Notes under the pieces: model-generated
What the model was told of the DNA's origin: nothing
The model's input: the letters and a program-made list of their open reading frames with translations, nothing else
Database searches by the model: none
From: Bacillota bacterium
Lineage (GTDB): Bacteria > Bacillota > Clostridia > Oscillospirales > Acutalibacteraceae
DNA length: 64,000 bases
NCBI GenBank assembly: GCA_023412715.1
Contig: JAEZCC010000003.1
Coordinates: forward strand, 1 to 64,000
Direction: 5' to 3'
Position numbers and translations under genes: made by a program
In this document: positions 33,428 to 42,345 of the stretch, in pieces
Layout of the letters: each line of letters begins with the position of its first letter
Numbering within the stretch: position 1 is the first letter of the stretch

Positions 33428-34243
33428 GTGGAAAGCTTTTACGAACACACAAGAGACTGCGACAAATACCCGGCATGCTGGCAGGCCATAAACGACCGCT
33501 GCATGCCGCACTTTCACAGCAGCATGGAATTCGTCTATGTGACGGACGGGCAGCTGAAGGCCTCGCTCAACGGAAAGCCCTATACGGTAACGCGCGGGCA
33601 GACTCTTATTTCCCCGAGCTATACCCTGCACTATTACAATACGGAACAGTATTGCAGATCCATCGTCCTCATCGTTCCTCTCGACTTCATCGCCGACTAC
33701 AATAAGGTATTTTCCCAGAAGATATTTTCGAACTGTCTCTGCCCCGACGACGCGGACGGGGAAATCCTCCACTGCATGAACAGGCTGAAAGCCGTGGGCA
33801 CGGACGAGCGGATTGAAAACGTCAAGATTGCGCGGGGATATATTTACATCATCCTCGCGACGCTGATCGACAGGGTCGGCCTCGTCGACCTTCCCGGCGG
33901 CCAGAACCGGTACCTGACCCGCGACATTCTGATCTACCTACAGAACAACTATCTCGCTCCCGTTTCGCTGGAGCTTCTCGCAGCCCATTTCCGCTACAGC
34001 AAGAGCCGTTTTTCCCATATTTTCAACGACAGCTTCGGCTGCTCGCTCCTGGAATACGTCAATTCCCTGCGCTGCCGCCACGCGGCGAACCTGCTGGTCC
34101 AGGGGACGCCGATGATCGACGCGGCGATGAGCTCGGGCTTTGAAAGCGTCCGGACCTTTTACCGGCGCTTCAAGCAATGCTTCGGGGTCACCCCCACGCA
34201 GTACTGCGGCAGCTATTCCGGGAAAGCCGGGGAAGCCGGCTAG
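33428..34243 (+). CDS. AraC family transcriptional regulator
   Basis: The 271 residues have an N-terminal cupin sensor (about 20-100, with MPHFHSSMEFVYV) and a C-terminal double helix-turn-helix (about 165-265: SLELLAAHFRYSKSRFSHIF and FESVRTFYRRFKQCFGVTPTQY). It is divergent from the Gfo/Idh/isomerase operon and likely activates it in response to a sugar. GTG 33428 has CAGGAGG six bases upstream; the frame is open further up but without a usable site. Confidence 0.88.
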   Translation: MESFYEHTRDCDKYPACWQAINDRCMPHFHSSMEFVYVTDGQLKASLNGKPYTVTRGQTLISPSYTLHYYNTEQYCRSIVLIVPLDFIADYNKVFSQKIFSNCLCPDDADGEILHCMNRLKAVGTDERIENVKIARGYIYIILATLIDRVGLVDLPGGQNRYLTRDILIYLQNNYLAPVSLELLAAHFRYSKSRFSHIFNDSFGCSLLEYVNSLRCRHAANLLVQGTPMIDAAMSSGFESVRTFYRRFKQCFGVTPTQYCGSYSGKAGEAG

Positions 34244-34287
34244 GGCGCGCGTGGAAGCGGCCGGGCCGGAGGTCCGCAAGATAAAAA

Positions 34288-34352
34288 GCGGGTTTCCCCC
34301 GCACCGCCCGGGGAAACCCGCATATGAAAGCAGCCGCCCTTTTGGGCGGCTG
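34288..34352. terminator. Two hairpins between convergent genes
   Basis: Stem 1 is GCGGGTTTCCCC/GGGGAAACCCGC (34288-34299 with 34310-34321); stem 2 is CAGCCGCCC/GGGCGGCTG (34331-34339 with 34344-34352). On the minus strand stem 1 is followed by TTTTTAT, ending the maltodextrin transporter operon. On the plus strand they end the araC-type gene. Confidence 0.8.
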
Positions 34353-34382
34353 TAATATTATATTTTCTGTTTTCTGCGGCAG

Positions 34383-35237
34383 TCAGCCTTTGACCGCGCC
34401 TCCGGTGATTCCCTCCACATAGAACCGCTGCAGGAAGAAGAAAAGAACCATAATCGGCACGCCGATACAGACGCACGCGGCGTTGAACTGCGTGAAATTA
34501 TTATAGATGTTGTTCTTCTGAATCATCTGGTACAGGCCGATAGCCACCGTCCATTTATTATAGTTGTCGCCCATGATGACGTTGGCAAAGATGAAGTCAT
34601 TCCACGGGCCGATGAAGGCCATCAGGGCCGTATAAACCACGATGGGTCCCGAGTTCGGCATGATGACGTGCCAGAACACCTGCGCGTTTGTGGCGCCGTC
34701 GATGCGCGCGGCTTCGTCCAGAGAGCGCGGAATCGTGTCGAAAAAGCCCTTGGCAATATAGAAACCGATGCCGGCCCCAGCCGAATACTGGATGACCAGC
34801 GCCCAGAGGTTCTGCACCAGGCCGACCGATTTCAGGATGAAATAAACGGCGATCATCGACATGAAGCCCGGGAACATGCCGAGGACCAGCGCAATGTTCA
34901 TGTACGGCTTACGGAAAGCGAAGCGCAGCCTCGACAACACATAGGCGACGGAAAGCGTGAGGAACGTGCTGATAAGGCACGACACGCAGGAAACCCAGAA
35001 CGTGTTAAAAAACCAGTATTTGAACGGGAAGGTGGTGTTGGTCCAGAGATTTTTGTAATTGTCAAACGTCCACTGCTCGGGAATAAAGCTGGAGGTGAAG
35101 GCCCCCGGTTCGGCGCGGAACGATGTCAGAACGACCCACAGGACCGGGATCAGCCAGATGACCGATATGATGATTAAAAGCAGATAGATGACCGAGGTGC
35201 TCAGAATTCTTCTTTGCCTGATGCCGGAAGCTTTCAT
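34383..35237 (-). CDS. Maltodextrin-type ABC transporter permease, MalG/MdxG-like
   Basis: A 284-residue six-helix CUT1 permease with the EAA loop IPRSLDEAARIDGATNAQVF and the MalG-typical C-terminus VEGITGGAVKG. ATG 35237 overlaps the MalF-like stop by four bases and has GAGGAAG; the in-frame upstream extension lies inside the previous gene. It forms the channel with the MalF-like protein; the ATPase is not encoded here. Confidence 0.9.
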   Translation of the reverse strand: MKASGIRQRRILSTSVIYLLLIIISVIWLIPVLWVVLTSFRAEPGAFTSSFIPEQWTFDNYKNLWTNTTFPFKYWFFNTFWVSCVSCLISTFLTLSVAYVLSRLRFAFRKPYMNIALVLGMFPGFMSMIAVYFILKSVGLVQNLWALVIQYSAGAGIGFYIAKGFFDTIPRSLDEAARIDGATNAQVFWHVIMPNSGPIVVYTALMAFIGPWNDFIFANVIMGDNYNKWTVAIGLYQMIQKNNIYNNFTQFNAACVCIGVPIMVLFFFLQRFYVEGITGGAVKG

Positions 35238-36601
35238 TGAAATTCTTCCTCCTTCTTGTAGGACGCGGTCCGGTGATAGGTAAGCAGCGAGATGACGGCG
35301 CATATGACGAAGGAGAAGATGCCGATCGTCGAGGCGAGGCTGTACTCGTAATTATTCACGGTCAACTTGTACAGCCACGTGACCAGAAGGTCCGTCTTGC
35401 CCGCCTGGAAGTAATCCGTCGTGGTCGGGGCGCCGCCCGTAAGAAGGAAAATGACGTTGAAGTTGTTCAGGTTGCCGATAAACTGGGTAATGAGGTACGG
35501 CGCCGTGACGAACAGAACGTAGGGCAGCGTAATCTTGAAAAATATCTGAACCGGCGAAGCGCCGTCGATTTTTGCGGATTCATACAGCTCGGCCGGGATA
35601 TTCATCAGGATCCCGGAAGTGATCAGCATGGTATAGGGAATGCCGATCCAGAGGTTGACCAGCAGGACCACGATCCTGGCGTTCATGGGGTTGTTCGCCA
35701 GAAAATCGACCCTGCCGAAACCGAGCGAAACCAGCAATTCGTTGATCGGCCCGTACAGATTGAACAGATTCTGCATCACGAGAAGAGAAATGAACTGCGG
35801 GATTGCAATCGTGGTCACCAGGATGGAGCGCCACATCGACTTGAAACGGATCTCTTTATAGTTAATCATCAGCGCGACGATGATCCCAAGAAAATAGTTG
35901 GAAAACGTCGCGAAAAAGGCCCAGACCAGAGTCCAGCCGAGCACATGGAAAAAGGTGCTCGACAGAAGCGCGTTCGCGCCCAGCATGTCGGTGAAATTGG
36001 TCAGTCCGACCCAGTGGAAAAGATTCCCCGGGACCTGATGATGGCTGTCATAGTTGGTAAACGCGATGAGGATCATGAAAATAATCGGCAGGACCGTGAT
36101 GAACAAAACGCCCAGCACCGGCAGCGTCAGCATGGTCCCGTGAAAATTCGAGTCCAGAAGCTCTCTGCAGTCCTGCCGGAAAGTGTTCGGGCGCTTCCCG
36201 TTCCGGCGGTACAGCAGCAGCTTTCTTGCGCTGGACAGACTGACGAAATAAAGGACGACGAACACCCCGGTGATGACAAGCGTCGCAATTCCATACAGCA
36301 GGAAAAGCATGGAGTTGTCCCCCTGCTGCAGCACGGGGAGTATCTGCCCAGGCAGCGTCGCCCATCCCTGCTTTTTGGTGCCAAGCGTATAAAGCCCCCG
36401 AAGAAGGCCAACGCCCCTTGTTGCCATGAAAATTATGTACGCGATTTCCGCTGCAAGAAAAATAAAGCCTTTCACGACCTGATGGTCCGCAAAGTTTGCG
36501 AAGCCCATGAGGAAGTACGAGCCCGCTTCTCTGTCCCTGAAAGTCAGGACGGGCAGCGTTTTGCTCTTTTTCTTTTTCAGTGCCTGACCAGCTATTTCCA
36601 C
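35234..36601 (-). CDS. Maltodextrin-type ABC transporter permease, MalF/MdxF-like
   Basis: A 455-residue permease. The long N-terminal part (helices at about 40-60 and 100-125 plus an extra domain) before the core six helices is characteristic of MalF/MdxF rather than of generic sugar permeases. The EAA loop reads IPAELYESAKIDGASPVQIF. GTG 36601 with GGGGTGATC is the start. Neighbouring pullulanase and GH13 genes support maltodextrins as substrate. Confidence 0.9.
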   Translation of the reverse strand: MEIAGQALKKKKSKTLPVLTFRDREAGSYFLMGFANFADHQVVKGFIFLAAEIAYIIFMATRGVGLLRGLYTLGTKKQGWATLPGQILPVLQQGDNSMLFLLYGIATLVITGVFVVLYFVSLSSARKLLLYRRNGKRPNTFRQDCRELLDSNFHGTMLTLPVLGVLFITVLPIIFMILIAFTNYDSHHQVPGNLFHWVGLTNFTDMLGANALLSSTFFHVLGWTLVWAFFATFSNYFLGIIVALMINYKEIRFKSMWRSILVTTIAIPQFISLLVMQNLFNLYGPINELLVSLGFGRVDFLANNPMNARIVVLLVNLWIGIPYTMLITSGILMNIPAELYESAKIDGASPVQIFFKITLPYVLFVTAPYLITQFIGNLNNFNVIFLLTGGAPTTTDYFQAGKTDLLVTWLYKLTVNNYEYSLASTIGIFSFVICAVISLLTYHRTASYKKEEEFQ

Positions 36602-36702
36602 AATCGATCACCCCGGCATTTTATAGCGAGTGCAGCTAAGCCCTTTGCCGGGCCTAGCTGCAGTTTTCAAAAGGAAATGGACTTATCGGCCGACAGGCCG
36701 CT

Positions 36703-38016
36703 TTACTGCTTGACGTTCGCTTTCAGCATATCGTTCCATGCGTTCAGTTTTGCCTGGATATCGGCTTCCTTGATTTTGCCTTCAAAGATATCTCTCGTGT
36801 AAGCCATGCTGGAATCCGACCAGAAGTTCGTCATCTGCGTGATGGAAGGCATCGGGATGGAGGTCTTGGCCTGCTCCAGCTGGGCCGCGACCGTCTCGTC
36901 GCCCGTGACGGAAGAATCGCCCTGCGCTTCTTTGTTGGCCGGGACGACGCCCCTGTCTTTGAACGCCTTGAGCTGGTTTTCTTTGTCGGTCAGGTACTCG
37001 GCAAGCTGCATGGCCGCCTGCGGGTACTTGGAATGAGCGTTGACAAGGTAAAGGGTATAGCCGGCGAAGGAGACAATCTGCTTCTCCGAGCCGTCGATGT
37101 TGATGGTCGGGAGCTTGGCGACCGCATAATTGTCGCCCAAAGCCTTCTTAAACGCCTGGGCCTTCCAGGAACCGGTCGCCTGCGCGACAACGGAGCCGTC
37201 TTTCAGAAGCTTTTCAACGTCGCCGTCGTTGACATTCTTCAGGCCCTTGCCTTTCAGCCCGGCAATGTACTTGGCCACGGAGACCGCCTCGTTGCTGCCG
37301 AACGTGCTGCCGCTGACGTCCGTGCCGTCGTCGCCGAACAGTTTGACGCCGTTTGCAAAGTAGAGCGGGGCCGTGTCATAGTTGTTCGTCATGTCCCAGC
37401 CGCACTGCTTGCCGGCCGCTTTCGCCTTCGCCAGCATGCCGTCCATGGTTTTCACGTCGTCGGCGCTGAGGGCGCTCTTGTTGTAGAACAGGAAAATCGA
37501 CTGAACGGAGCGCGGATACCCGTACAGGGTGCCCTTGTATGTAGCCGCCTTCACCGCGTTTTGGTCGTCGCTGGCCGTGACTTCGTCCGCGAAAACCGTG
37601 TTCGGGTAGCACGCGCCCGCCTCGACAAGCGCGCCGAGCTGGTCGTGCGGCACATCGAACACGTCGGCGGCCGCGTCGACGTCTTTCAGGATGGCGGCCT
37701 GCGCCTTATCCTCGTCCTGAACATTGACGGTCACTTTATAGTTTTTGTCAGCGTGTGCCTGCTCAAAAGCCGCAGCCATCTCTTTGAGCATAGCCTGGTC
37801 GTCGCCGGAGCCCCAAAGTGTGATTTTCGCTCCCTGCTCACCCAGCTTGGAAGTGTCGACCCCGCTGGAAGCAGCCGCTTCGGACGCCGCCTGAGAACCC
37901 GCAGAGCTTTCTGCAACAGAGGACGCCCCGCCGGCGTTGCTGCAGGCCGTCACGGCAACAGAAAGAACCGCCGCCAGAAAACCGGCTGAAACTTGTTTCC
38001 ACGCTCTTTTTTTCAT
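36703..38016 (-). CDS. Maltodextrin-binding lipoprotein, MalE/MdxE-like
   Basis: A 437-residue extracellular binding protein with a lipoprotein signal (KKRAWKQVSAGFLAAVLS, lipobox VTAC at about 22-25), an Ala/Ser-rich linker and a family 1 binding domain (ITLWGSGDDQAMLKEMA near 67; KAQAFKKAL near 300). It delivers linear or branched maltodextrins to the two permeases downstream. ATG 38016 has TAGGAGGT. The upstream DNA holds TTCGAA palindromes (38044-38246). Confidence 0.88.
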   Translation of the reverse strand: MKKRAWKQVSAGFLAAVLSVAVTACSNAGGASSVAESSAGSQAASEAAASSGVDTSKLGEQGAKITLWGSGDDQAMLKEMAAAFEQAHADKNYKVTVNVQDEDKAQAAILKDVDAAADVFDVPHDQLGALVEAGACYPNTVFADEVTASDDQNAVKAATYKGTLYGYPRSVQSIFLFYNKSALSADDVKTMDGMLAKAKAAGKQCGWDMTNNYDTAPLYFANGVKLFGDDGTDVSGSTFGSNEAVSVAKYIAGLKGKGLKNVNDGDVEKLLKDGSVVAQATGSWKAQAFKKALGDNYAVAKLPTINIDGSEKQIVSFAGYTLYLVNAHSKYPQAAMQLAEYLTDKENQLKAFKDRGVVPANKEAQGDSSVTGDETVAAQLEQAKTSIPMPSITQMTNFWSDSSMAYTRDIFEGKIKEADIQAKLNAWNDMLKANVKQ

Positions 38017-38043
38017 GAACCACTACCTCCTAAAATGCTTTTG

Positions 38044-38246
38044 AATATTCGAATTTCCTCAACATATTTTCGAATATTTTCTAATTGGATTGCTTACAAT
38101 AATATCATCAAATGCCCATGATGTCAATAAGTTTTTATCTGATTTTTCTAATTATATTGCTTTATTATTTGACTTTACTGTATATTATTCTCTATGTTTT
38201 TATATTTGCATTTATATTTTTCGAAAAATTATCGAAATATATCATG
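38044..38246. promoter_or_regulatory. A+T-rich malE upstream region with repeated TTCGAA palindromes
   Basis: This ~200-base spacer is far richer in A+T than its surroundings. It holds ATTCGAAT (38047-38054), TTCGAA at 38069-38074 and the perfect palindrome TTTTTCGAAAAA (38217-38228). The first two lie between the likely malE promoter and its start codon. On the minus strand TTGTAA, 17 bases and TATTCG is a possible but weak promoter. No coding frame is credible. Confidence 0.5.
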
Positions 38247-40277
38247 CTATTTCGGGCTTTGTATCGATCCCGTTTTCGCCGCATCTTTTCGCGGCGGCGC
38301 CAAACCGCATTTTTTCAGCCGCAGGATCGCCGCCGAGTGGGGCGCGACGGAAATCGTGCCGCCAAAGATGGTGCGAAGCGGTTCGGTCCCCGCCCTGCCG
38401 CCGTCCGCGAGCACCTCCCAGGCGGCGGGGCGCGTACCGCTCAGCCTGATGTCCGCCGGCTCCGCAAGCGCATTGACGCACACGGCGAGCATTTGTGCCC
38501 CGTCGTTCAAGGTAAACGCCACGGTTCCCGGCCTGGAATCAGAAAAATTCATTTTCTCCGCGGAAGCCGCAGTGAAGTCCCGCAGGGCCGGAAACGCCCG
38601 CCGGATGCGGAGCAGCCCCCGGTAATACCCGACCAGATCCGAAAAGATCACGGTTCTGCCCCAGTCCAGCCGGTTTCTGGACGGAGACGCCCGGAAGCTG
38701 TTGTCCATGCCGCACTTCGTGCGGGCGAACTCTTCCCCGGCCTGAAAGAGCGGCATGCCCTGCGCCATAAGATAGAGCACGGCGCAGAGCTTGTTGAGCG
38801 CCACGACGCCGCCGTCATACTCCGCGTAAGCCCTTCCCCGCTTTGTAGAGGCGACGAGCTTGTCCCACAGCGTCAGATTGTCGTGGACGGAGACATAGGA
38901 GACAACCTGCGTCGGGGCGGAGGCAAACGGCTCTTCAAAGAGATTCTGCGTCCAGCCCTGCAGGGACGCCCGGACGGCGTCCGACAGCTTCCCTTCGCCC
39001 TGGACGAAGCCCTGTTTATGGCGGATAAAAACGTCTCCGCGGATCGAGTCGCGCGTGCCGTCGCTGAACGCGCCGATCCGCGGGTCCAGCAGCCTGACGT
39101 GCCGCTTGTCGGCGGGAAAACAGCCGGCCGGCAGAGAGGGCGCACAAGCGGACCACGGCTCCCCGTACATAAGTATTTTTCTTCCTTCCGGCAGTTCGTC
39201 CAGCCTTCTGCGGATCTCGTTCATCGTTTCGACGTCCAGCAGTCCCATCAGGTCGAACCGGAACCCGTCGATATGGTATTCGCCCGCCCAGTACAGCACC
39301 GAATCCACGAGATATCTGCGGCACATGCAGCGTTCGCTGGCGATTTCGTTCCCGCAGGCGGAGCCGTCCGCGAACGTCCCGTCCGGCGCGGCCCGGTGAT
39401 AATAATACGGCACCGTGCGGTGGAACCAGGAGCCTTCGCTCTCGAAGGTGTGGTTGCAGACGACGTCCATCACCACGCCGATTCCCGCCCGGTGCAGAGC
39501 GCCCACCATCTGCTTGAACTCGCGGATGCGGACCCTGCCGTCATACGGGTCGGTGGAATAAGAGCCTTCCGGAACATTGTAGTTCACCGGATCGTACCCC
39601 CAGTTAAACGCCCCCTGCGGACGCGCCTCGTCGACGCTGCCGTAATCGAACACCGGCAGAAGCTGAACGTGCGTGACGCCGAGCCGGCGAAGATAGGCGA
39701 CGCAGGTCGGAGTTTTTCCGTCCGGAAGGGTCGTGTCCGGTTCCGTGAACGCGAGGTATTTCCCGCGCCATTCCTTCCGCACCCCGCAGTCGGGATCGTT
39801 GGAAAAATCCCCGACATGGACCTCCCACACGGCGGCGTCCGTCGGATGCTCCGGCCTCTGAAAACGGTCGTCCTGCCAGCCTTCCGGATCCGTTGCCGAA
39901 AGGTCGATCACCATGCTGCGCCCGCCGTTCACTCCGGCGGCCTTGGCGTACGGATCCGCCGTTTCCGCAGCGACTCCGAAATTCGTGATCTCGTAGGTGT
40001 AATACACGCCGTCCAGGTCGCCGGGAACGGTCAGGCCCCAGACGCCACGTTCCAGGCGATCCAAGGCAAGCTCCCGCACCGGGCCGCCGTCCGTCCCCTC
40101 GCGGTAAAGGCGCAGCGAAACGGATTCCGCGGCCGGCGCCCAGACGCGGAAATCCGTCGCCTCTGGACCGTAAGCGGCGCCGAGCCGGCCGGAATAAAAA
40201 AAGGCGCTTTCGAACTCCGCCGAACCGTAAAGCGAAGACAGAAGGACCGGATCGTTCGGAAAATGGATCTCTTTCAG
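38247..40277 (-). CDS. pulA: Type I pullulanase (GH13)
   Basis: Cleaves alpha-1,6 branches of pullulan and limit dextrins. A CBM48-like N-terminal domain (FYSGRLGAAYGPEATDFRVW) precedes the GH13 barrel with the type I signature FNWGYDPVNYNVPEG. The catalytic residues are the Asp in DGFRFDLMG, the Glu in LMYGEPW and the Asp in SVHDNLT. There is no signal peptide, so it acts on imported dextrins. Homology clearly continues upstream of the first GTG (40079), yet no ATG, GTG or TTG occurs in frame before a stop at about 40350. CTG 40277, ten bases after AAGGAG (40293-40288), is my proposed start, giving 676 residues, the usual length. A damaged start is the alternative. Confidence 0.85.
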   Translation of the reverse strand: MKEIHFPNDPVLLSSLYGSAEFESAFFYSGRLGAAYGPEATDFRVWAPAAESVSLRLYREGTDGGPVRELALDRLERGVWGLTVPGDLDGVYYTYEITNFGVAAETADPYAKAAGVNGGRSMVIDLSATDPEGWQDDRFQRPEHPTDAAVWEVHVGDFSNDPDCGVRKEWRGKYLAFTEPDTTLPDGKTPTCVAYLRRLGVTHVQLLPVFDYGSVDEARPQGAFNWGYDPVNYNVPEGSYSTDPYDGRVRIREFKQMVGALHRAGIGVVMDVVCNHTFESEGSWFHRTVPYYYHRAAPDGTFADGSACGNEIASERCMCRRYLVDSVLYWAGEYHIDGFRFDLMGLLDVETMNEIRRRLDELPEGRKILMYGEPWSACAPSLPAGCFPADKRHVRLLDPRIGAFSDGTRDSIRGDVFIRHKQGFVQGEGKLSDAVRASLQGWTQNLFEEPFASAPTQVVSYVSVHDNLTLWDKLVASTKRGRAYAEYDGGVVALNKLCAVLYLMAQGMPLFQAGEEFARTKCGMDNSFRASPSRNRLDWGRTVIFSDLVGYYRGLLRIRRAFPALRDFTAASAEKMNFSDSRPGTVAFTLNDGAQMLAVCVNALAEPADIRLSGTRPAAWEVLADGGRAGTEPLRTIFGGTISVAPHSAAILRLKKCGLAPPRKDAAKTGSIQSPK

Positions 40278-40483
40278 GCCAACCAGTCTCCTTCCATTCC
40301 GGCTTCCTGTGCCGGCGGGGCGATCTGTTTTCGAAATTTTTTCTCAGTGATCCGCAGAGCGGGCCGTTTCTCTGCCGGCGCAGGAGGCGTCGGCGGTTGA
40401 GCAATAAAATCCTATTGAAAGAAGAAACAAATCATTTTTAAAATAGCACGTCACGCCCGATGCTGAATGTTTGAATCAGAAAT

Positions 40484-40537
40484 ATAGAACATATTTTTTC
40501 GAAAACAATTGACGCGAATCCCGTGAAACGATATGAT
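40484..40537. promoter_or_regulatory. Divergent pulA/GH13 promoter region with a TTCGAA operator candidate
   Basis: Plus strand: TTGACG (40509-40514), 17 bases, TATGAT (40532-40537) for the GH13 gene. Minus strand: TTGTTT (40510-40505), 18 bases, TATATT (40486-40481) for pulA. The palindrome TTTTCGAAAA (40496-40505) lies in the pulA spacer and just upstream of the GH13 -35 box. A further TTTTCGAAAT sits at about 40329-40338. Confidence 0.6.
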
Positions 40538-40586
40538 AGTTCAGGAAGAACGGGAAGACAACACAACTGAAAAGGAGACGCACAGC

Positions 40587-42140
40587 ATGGCGGACTGGTT
40601 AAAAGACGCTGTATTTTACGAAATCTACCCTCAGTCCTTTTACGATACAAACGGGGACGGCATCGGGGACATCAACGGCATCACGGAGAAGCTGGACTAT
40701 GTGAAATGGCTCGGCTGCAACGCGGTCTGGATTAATCCGTGCTTCGACTCGCCGTTTTTCGACGCGGGCTACGACGTGAGGGACTATAAAAAGGTGGCCC
40801 CGCGCTACGGCACAAACGAGGATCTGTGCCGCCTGTTTGAAGAGGCGCACAGAAAGGGGATCCGCATCCTCCTCGACCTGGTGCCCGGCCACACGTCCGA
40901 AGAGCATCCGTGGTTCCGTGAAAGCTGCCGCCCGCAAAAGAACGAATACGCAAACCGCTACATCTGGACCGATTCCGTATGGAACTACCCGCCGAAATAC
41001 CATTTCATCAGCGGGCGCGCCGAGCGCAACGGCAATTATCTGGTCAATTTCTTCAGCACGCAGCCGGCGCTGAACTACGGCTTCCATAAGGTCACCGCCG
41101 GCTGGCAGCTGCCCTGCGACCACCCGGACTGCGCCGCGACGCGCGAGGCCATGAAGGACGTCATGCGCTTCTGGCTCGACAGGGGCTGCGACGGCTTCCG
41201 CGTGGACATGGCGGACTCGCTGGTCAAGGACGACGACGCGAAGAAGTCCGGCACGGGGGCAATCTGGCGGAACGTCCGCGAGATGCTGGACCGTGAATAC
41301 CCCGAAGCGGCCCTCGTGTCGGAGTGGTCCAACCCGGAGCTTGCGCTCGGGTACGGGTTCCACTGCGATTTTTACCTCAACCATAAAGGCAACGGCTACT
41401 ATTCCCTCTTCCGGGACATCGACGAAGAATCCGGAAAGCAGAGCAGCTATTTCAGCGTTTCAGGCAACGGCGACATTTCAAAATTTCTGAAGGATTATCT
41501 GCCGAAGTACGACAAAACAAGGCGGAAGGGATACATCAGCTTCATCACCTGCAACCACGACACCCCGAGGATGAGCCGCGATTTTACCGGGCGCGAGCTG
41601 AAGCTCGCCTACAGCTTTCTTTTCACCATGCCCGGCGTACCCTTCCTCTATTATGGCGACGAAATCGGCATGAAGTACCAGAGCGGCCTTGCAAGCAAGG
41701 AGGGCGGCTACGAACGCACCGGAAGCCGCACGCCGATGCAGTGGAACGCCAGCCAGAGCAACACCGGCTTCTCGGAGGCTCCTGCCGGCCGGCTGTACCT
41801 TCCCGTCGACGCGTCCGACGGCGCCCCGGCCGTAAACAGCGAGTCCGACCGGCCGGATTCCCTGCTGAATACGGTCCGCGGCGTCATCCGACTGCGGCAC
41901 GAAAATGCCTGCCTTCACGCCGACGGGCCGTTCGAGGTTGTGTATGCGGAAAAGCGCAGATATCCCTTCCTCTACCGGCGGGGAAGCTTTTTGTTTGCTT
42001 TCAACCCCTCCGGCCGGGCCGCGGAAGCGCCCGTCGGCGTGAAGGGGAACATCGCGTTCTCCGTCGGGGAGCGGCCGATTTTCGAAGAAAAATCCATCTG
42101 CATGGCGCCGCAGTCCTGCGCCGCAGTCAAGCTGGACTGA
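40587..42140 (+). CDS. GH13 alpha-amylase family glycosidase
   Basis: A 517-residue cytoplasmic (no signal peptide) GH13 enzyme. Conserved regions are visible: DLVPGHTS (region I), GFRVDMADS with the nucleophile Asp (II), LVSEWSNPE with the acid/base Glu (III) and ITCNHDTPR with the third Asp (IV). The calcium-binding-like DTNGDGIGDINGI near 20 resembles oligo-1,6-glucosidases and related exo-acting enzymes. It most likely degrades imported maltodextrins or isomaltose. ATG 40587 has AAAGGAGA. Divergent from pulA; a strong terminator follows. Confidence 0.85.
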   Translation: MADWLKDAVFYEIYPQSFYDTNGDGIGDINGITEKLDYVKWLGCNAVWINPCFDSPFFDAGYDVRDYKKVAPRYGTNEDLCRLFEEAHRKGIRILLDLVPGHTSEEHPWFRESCRPQKNEYANRYIWTDSVWNYPPKYHFISGRAERNGNYLVNFFSTQPALNYGFHKVTAGWQLPCDHPDCAATREAMKDVMRFWLDRGCDGFRVDMADSLVKDDDAKKSGTGAIWRNVREMLDREYPEAALVSEWSNPELALGYGFHCDFYLNHKGNGYYSLFRDIDEESGKQSSYFSVSGNGDISKFLKDYLPKYDKTRRKGYISFITCNHDTPRMSRDFTGRELKLAYSFLFTMPGVPFLYYGDEIGMKYQSGLASKEGGYERTGSRTPMQWNASQSNTGFSEAPAGRLYLPVDASDGAPAVNSESDRPDSLLNTVRGVIRLRHENACLHADGPFEVVYAEKRRYPFLYRRGSFLFAFNPSGRAAEAPVGVKGNIAFSVGERPIFEEKSICMAPQSCAAVKLD

Positions 42141-42183
42141 CGGCTCCGTCCTCCTTCCGCCGAAACGCCAGCGACAAAACAGA

Positions 42184-42220
42184 AAATTCCCACCGCCCCG
42201 ATAGAAGGCGGTGGGAATTT
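42184..42220 (+). terminator. Intrinsic terminator of the GH13 gene
   Basis: A perfect 14-bp stem (AAATTCCCACCGCC with GGCGGTGGGAATTT) and a 9-base loop end in TTTTT. Confidence 0.88.
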
Positions 42221-42316
42221 TTGCGCACGGCAAGGATCCGGCACGCTCCTTGCCCGTTCCCGGGAAAATGCACAAAAAAACAGAAAGTTTACATAGATTT
42301 TACGGGCCTGATTTTA

Positions 42317-42345
42317 TTGTCAATTTCTACGCGGAGTACTATAAT
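42317..42345 (+). promoter_or_regulatory. Strong promoter-like sequence with no obvious gene
   Basis: TTGTCA (42317-42322), 17 bases, TATAAT (42340-42345). It points into 300 bases of non-coding DNA before a second promoter at 42643. A 66-codon basic frame starts at 42358 without a ribosome site. It may make a small RNA or be the first of two tandem promoters for the peptide transporter. Confidence 0.55.

Noticed and set aside
38112..40400. A 762-codon plus-strand frame opposite pulA
   Set aside because: It is antisense to a clear pullulanase, has Arg/Pro/His-rich shadow composition, and its hydrophobic start is only A+T-rich intergenic DNA read in frame.
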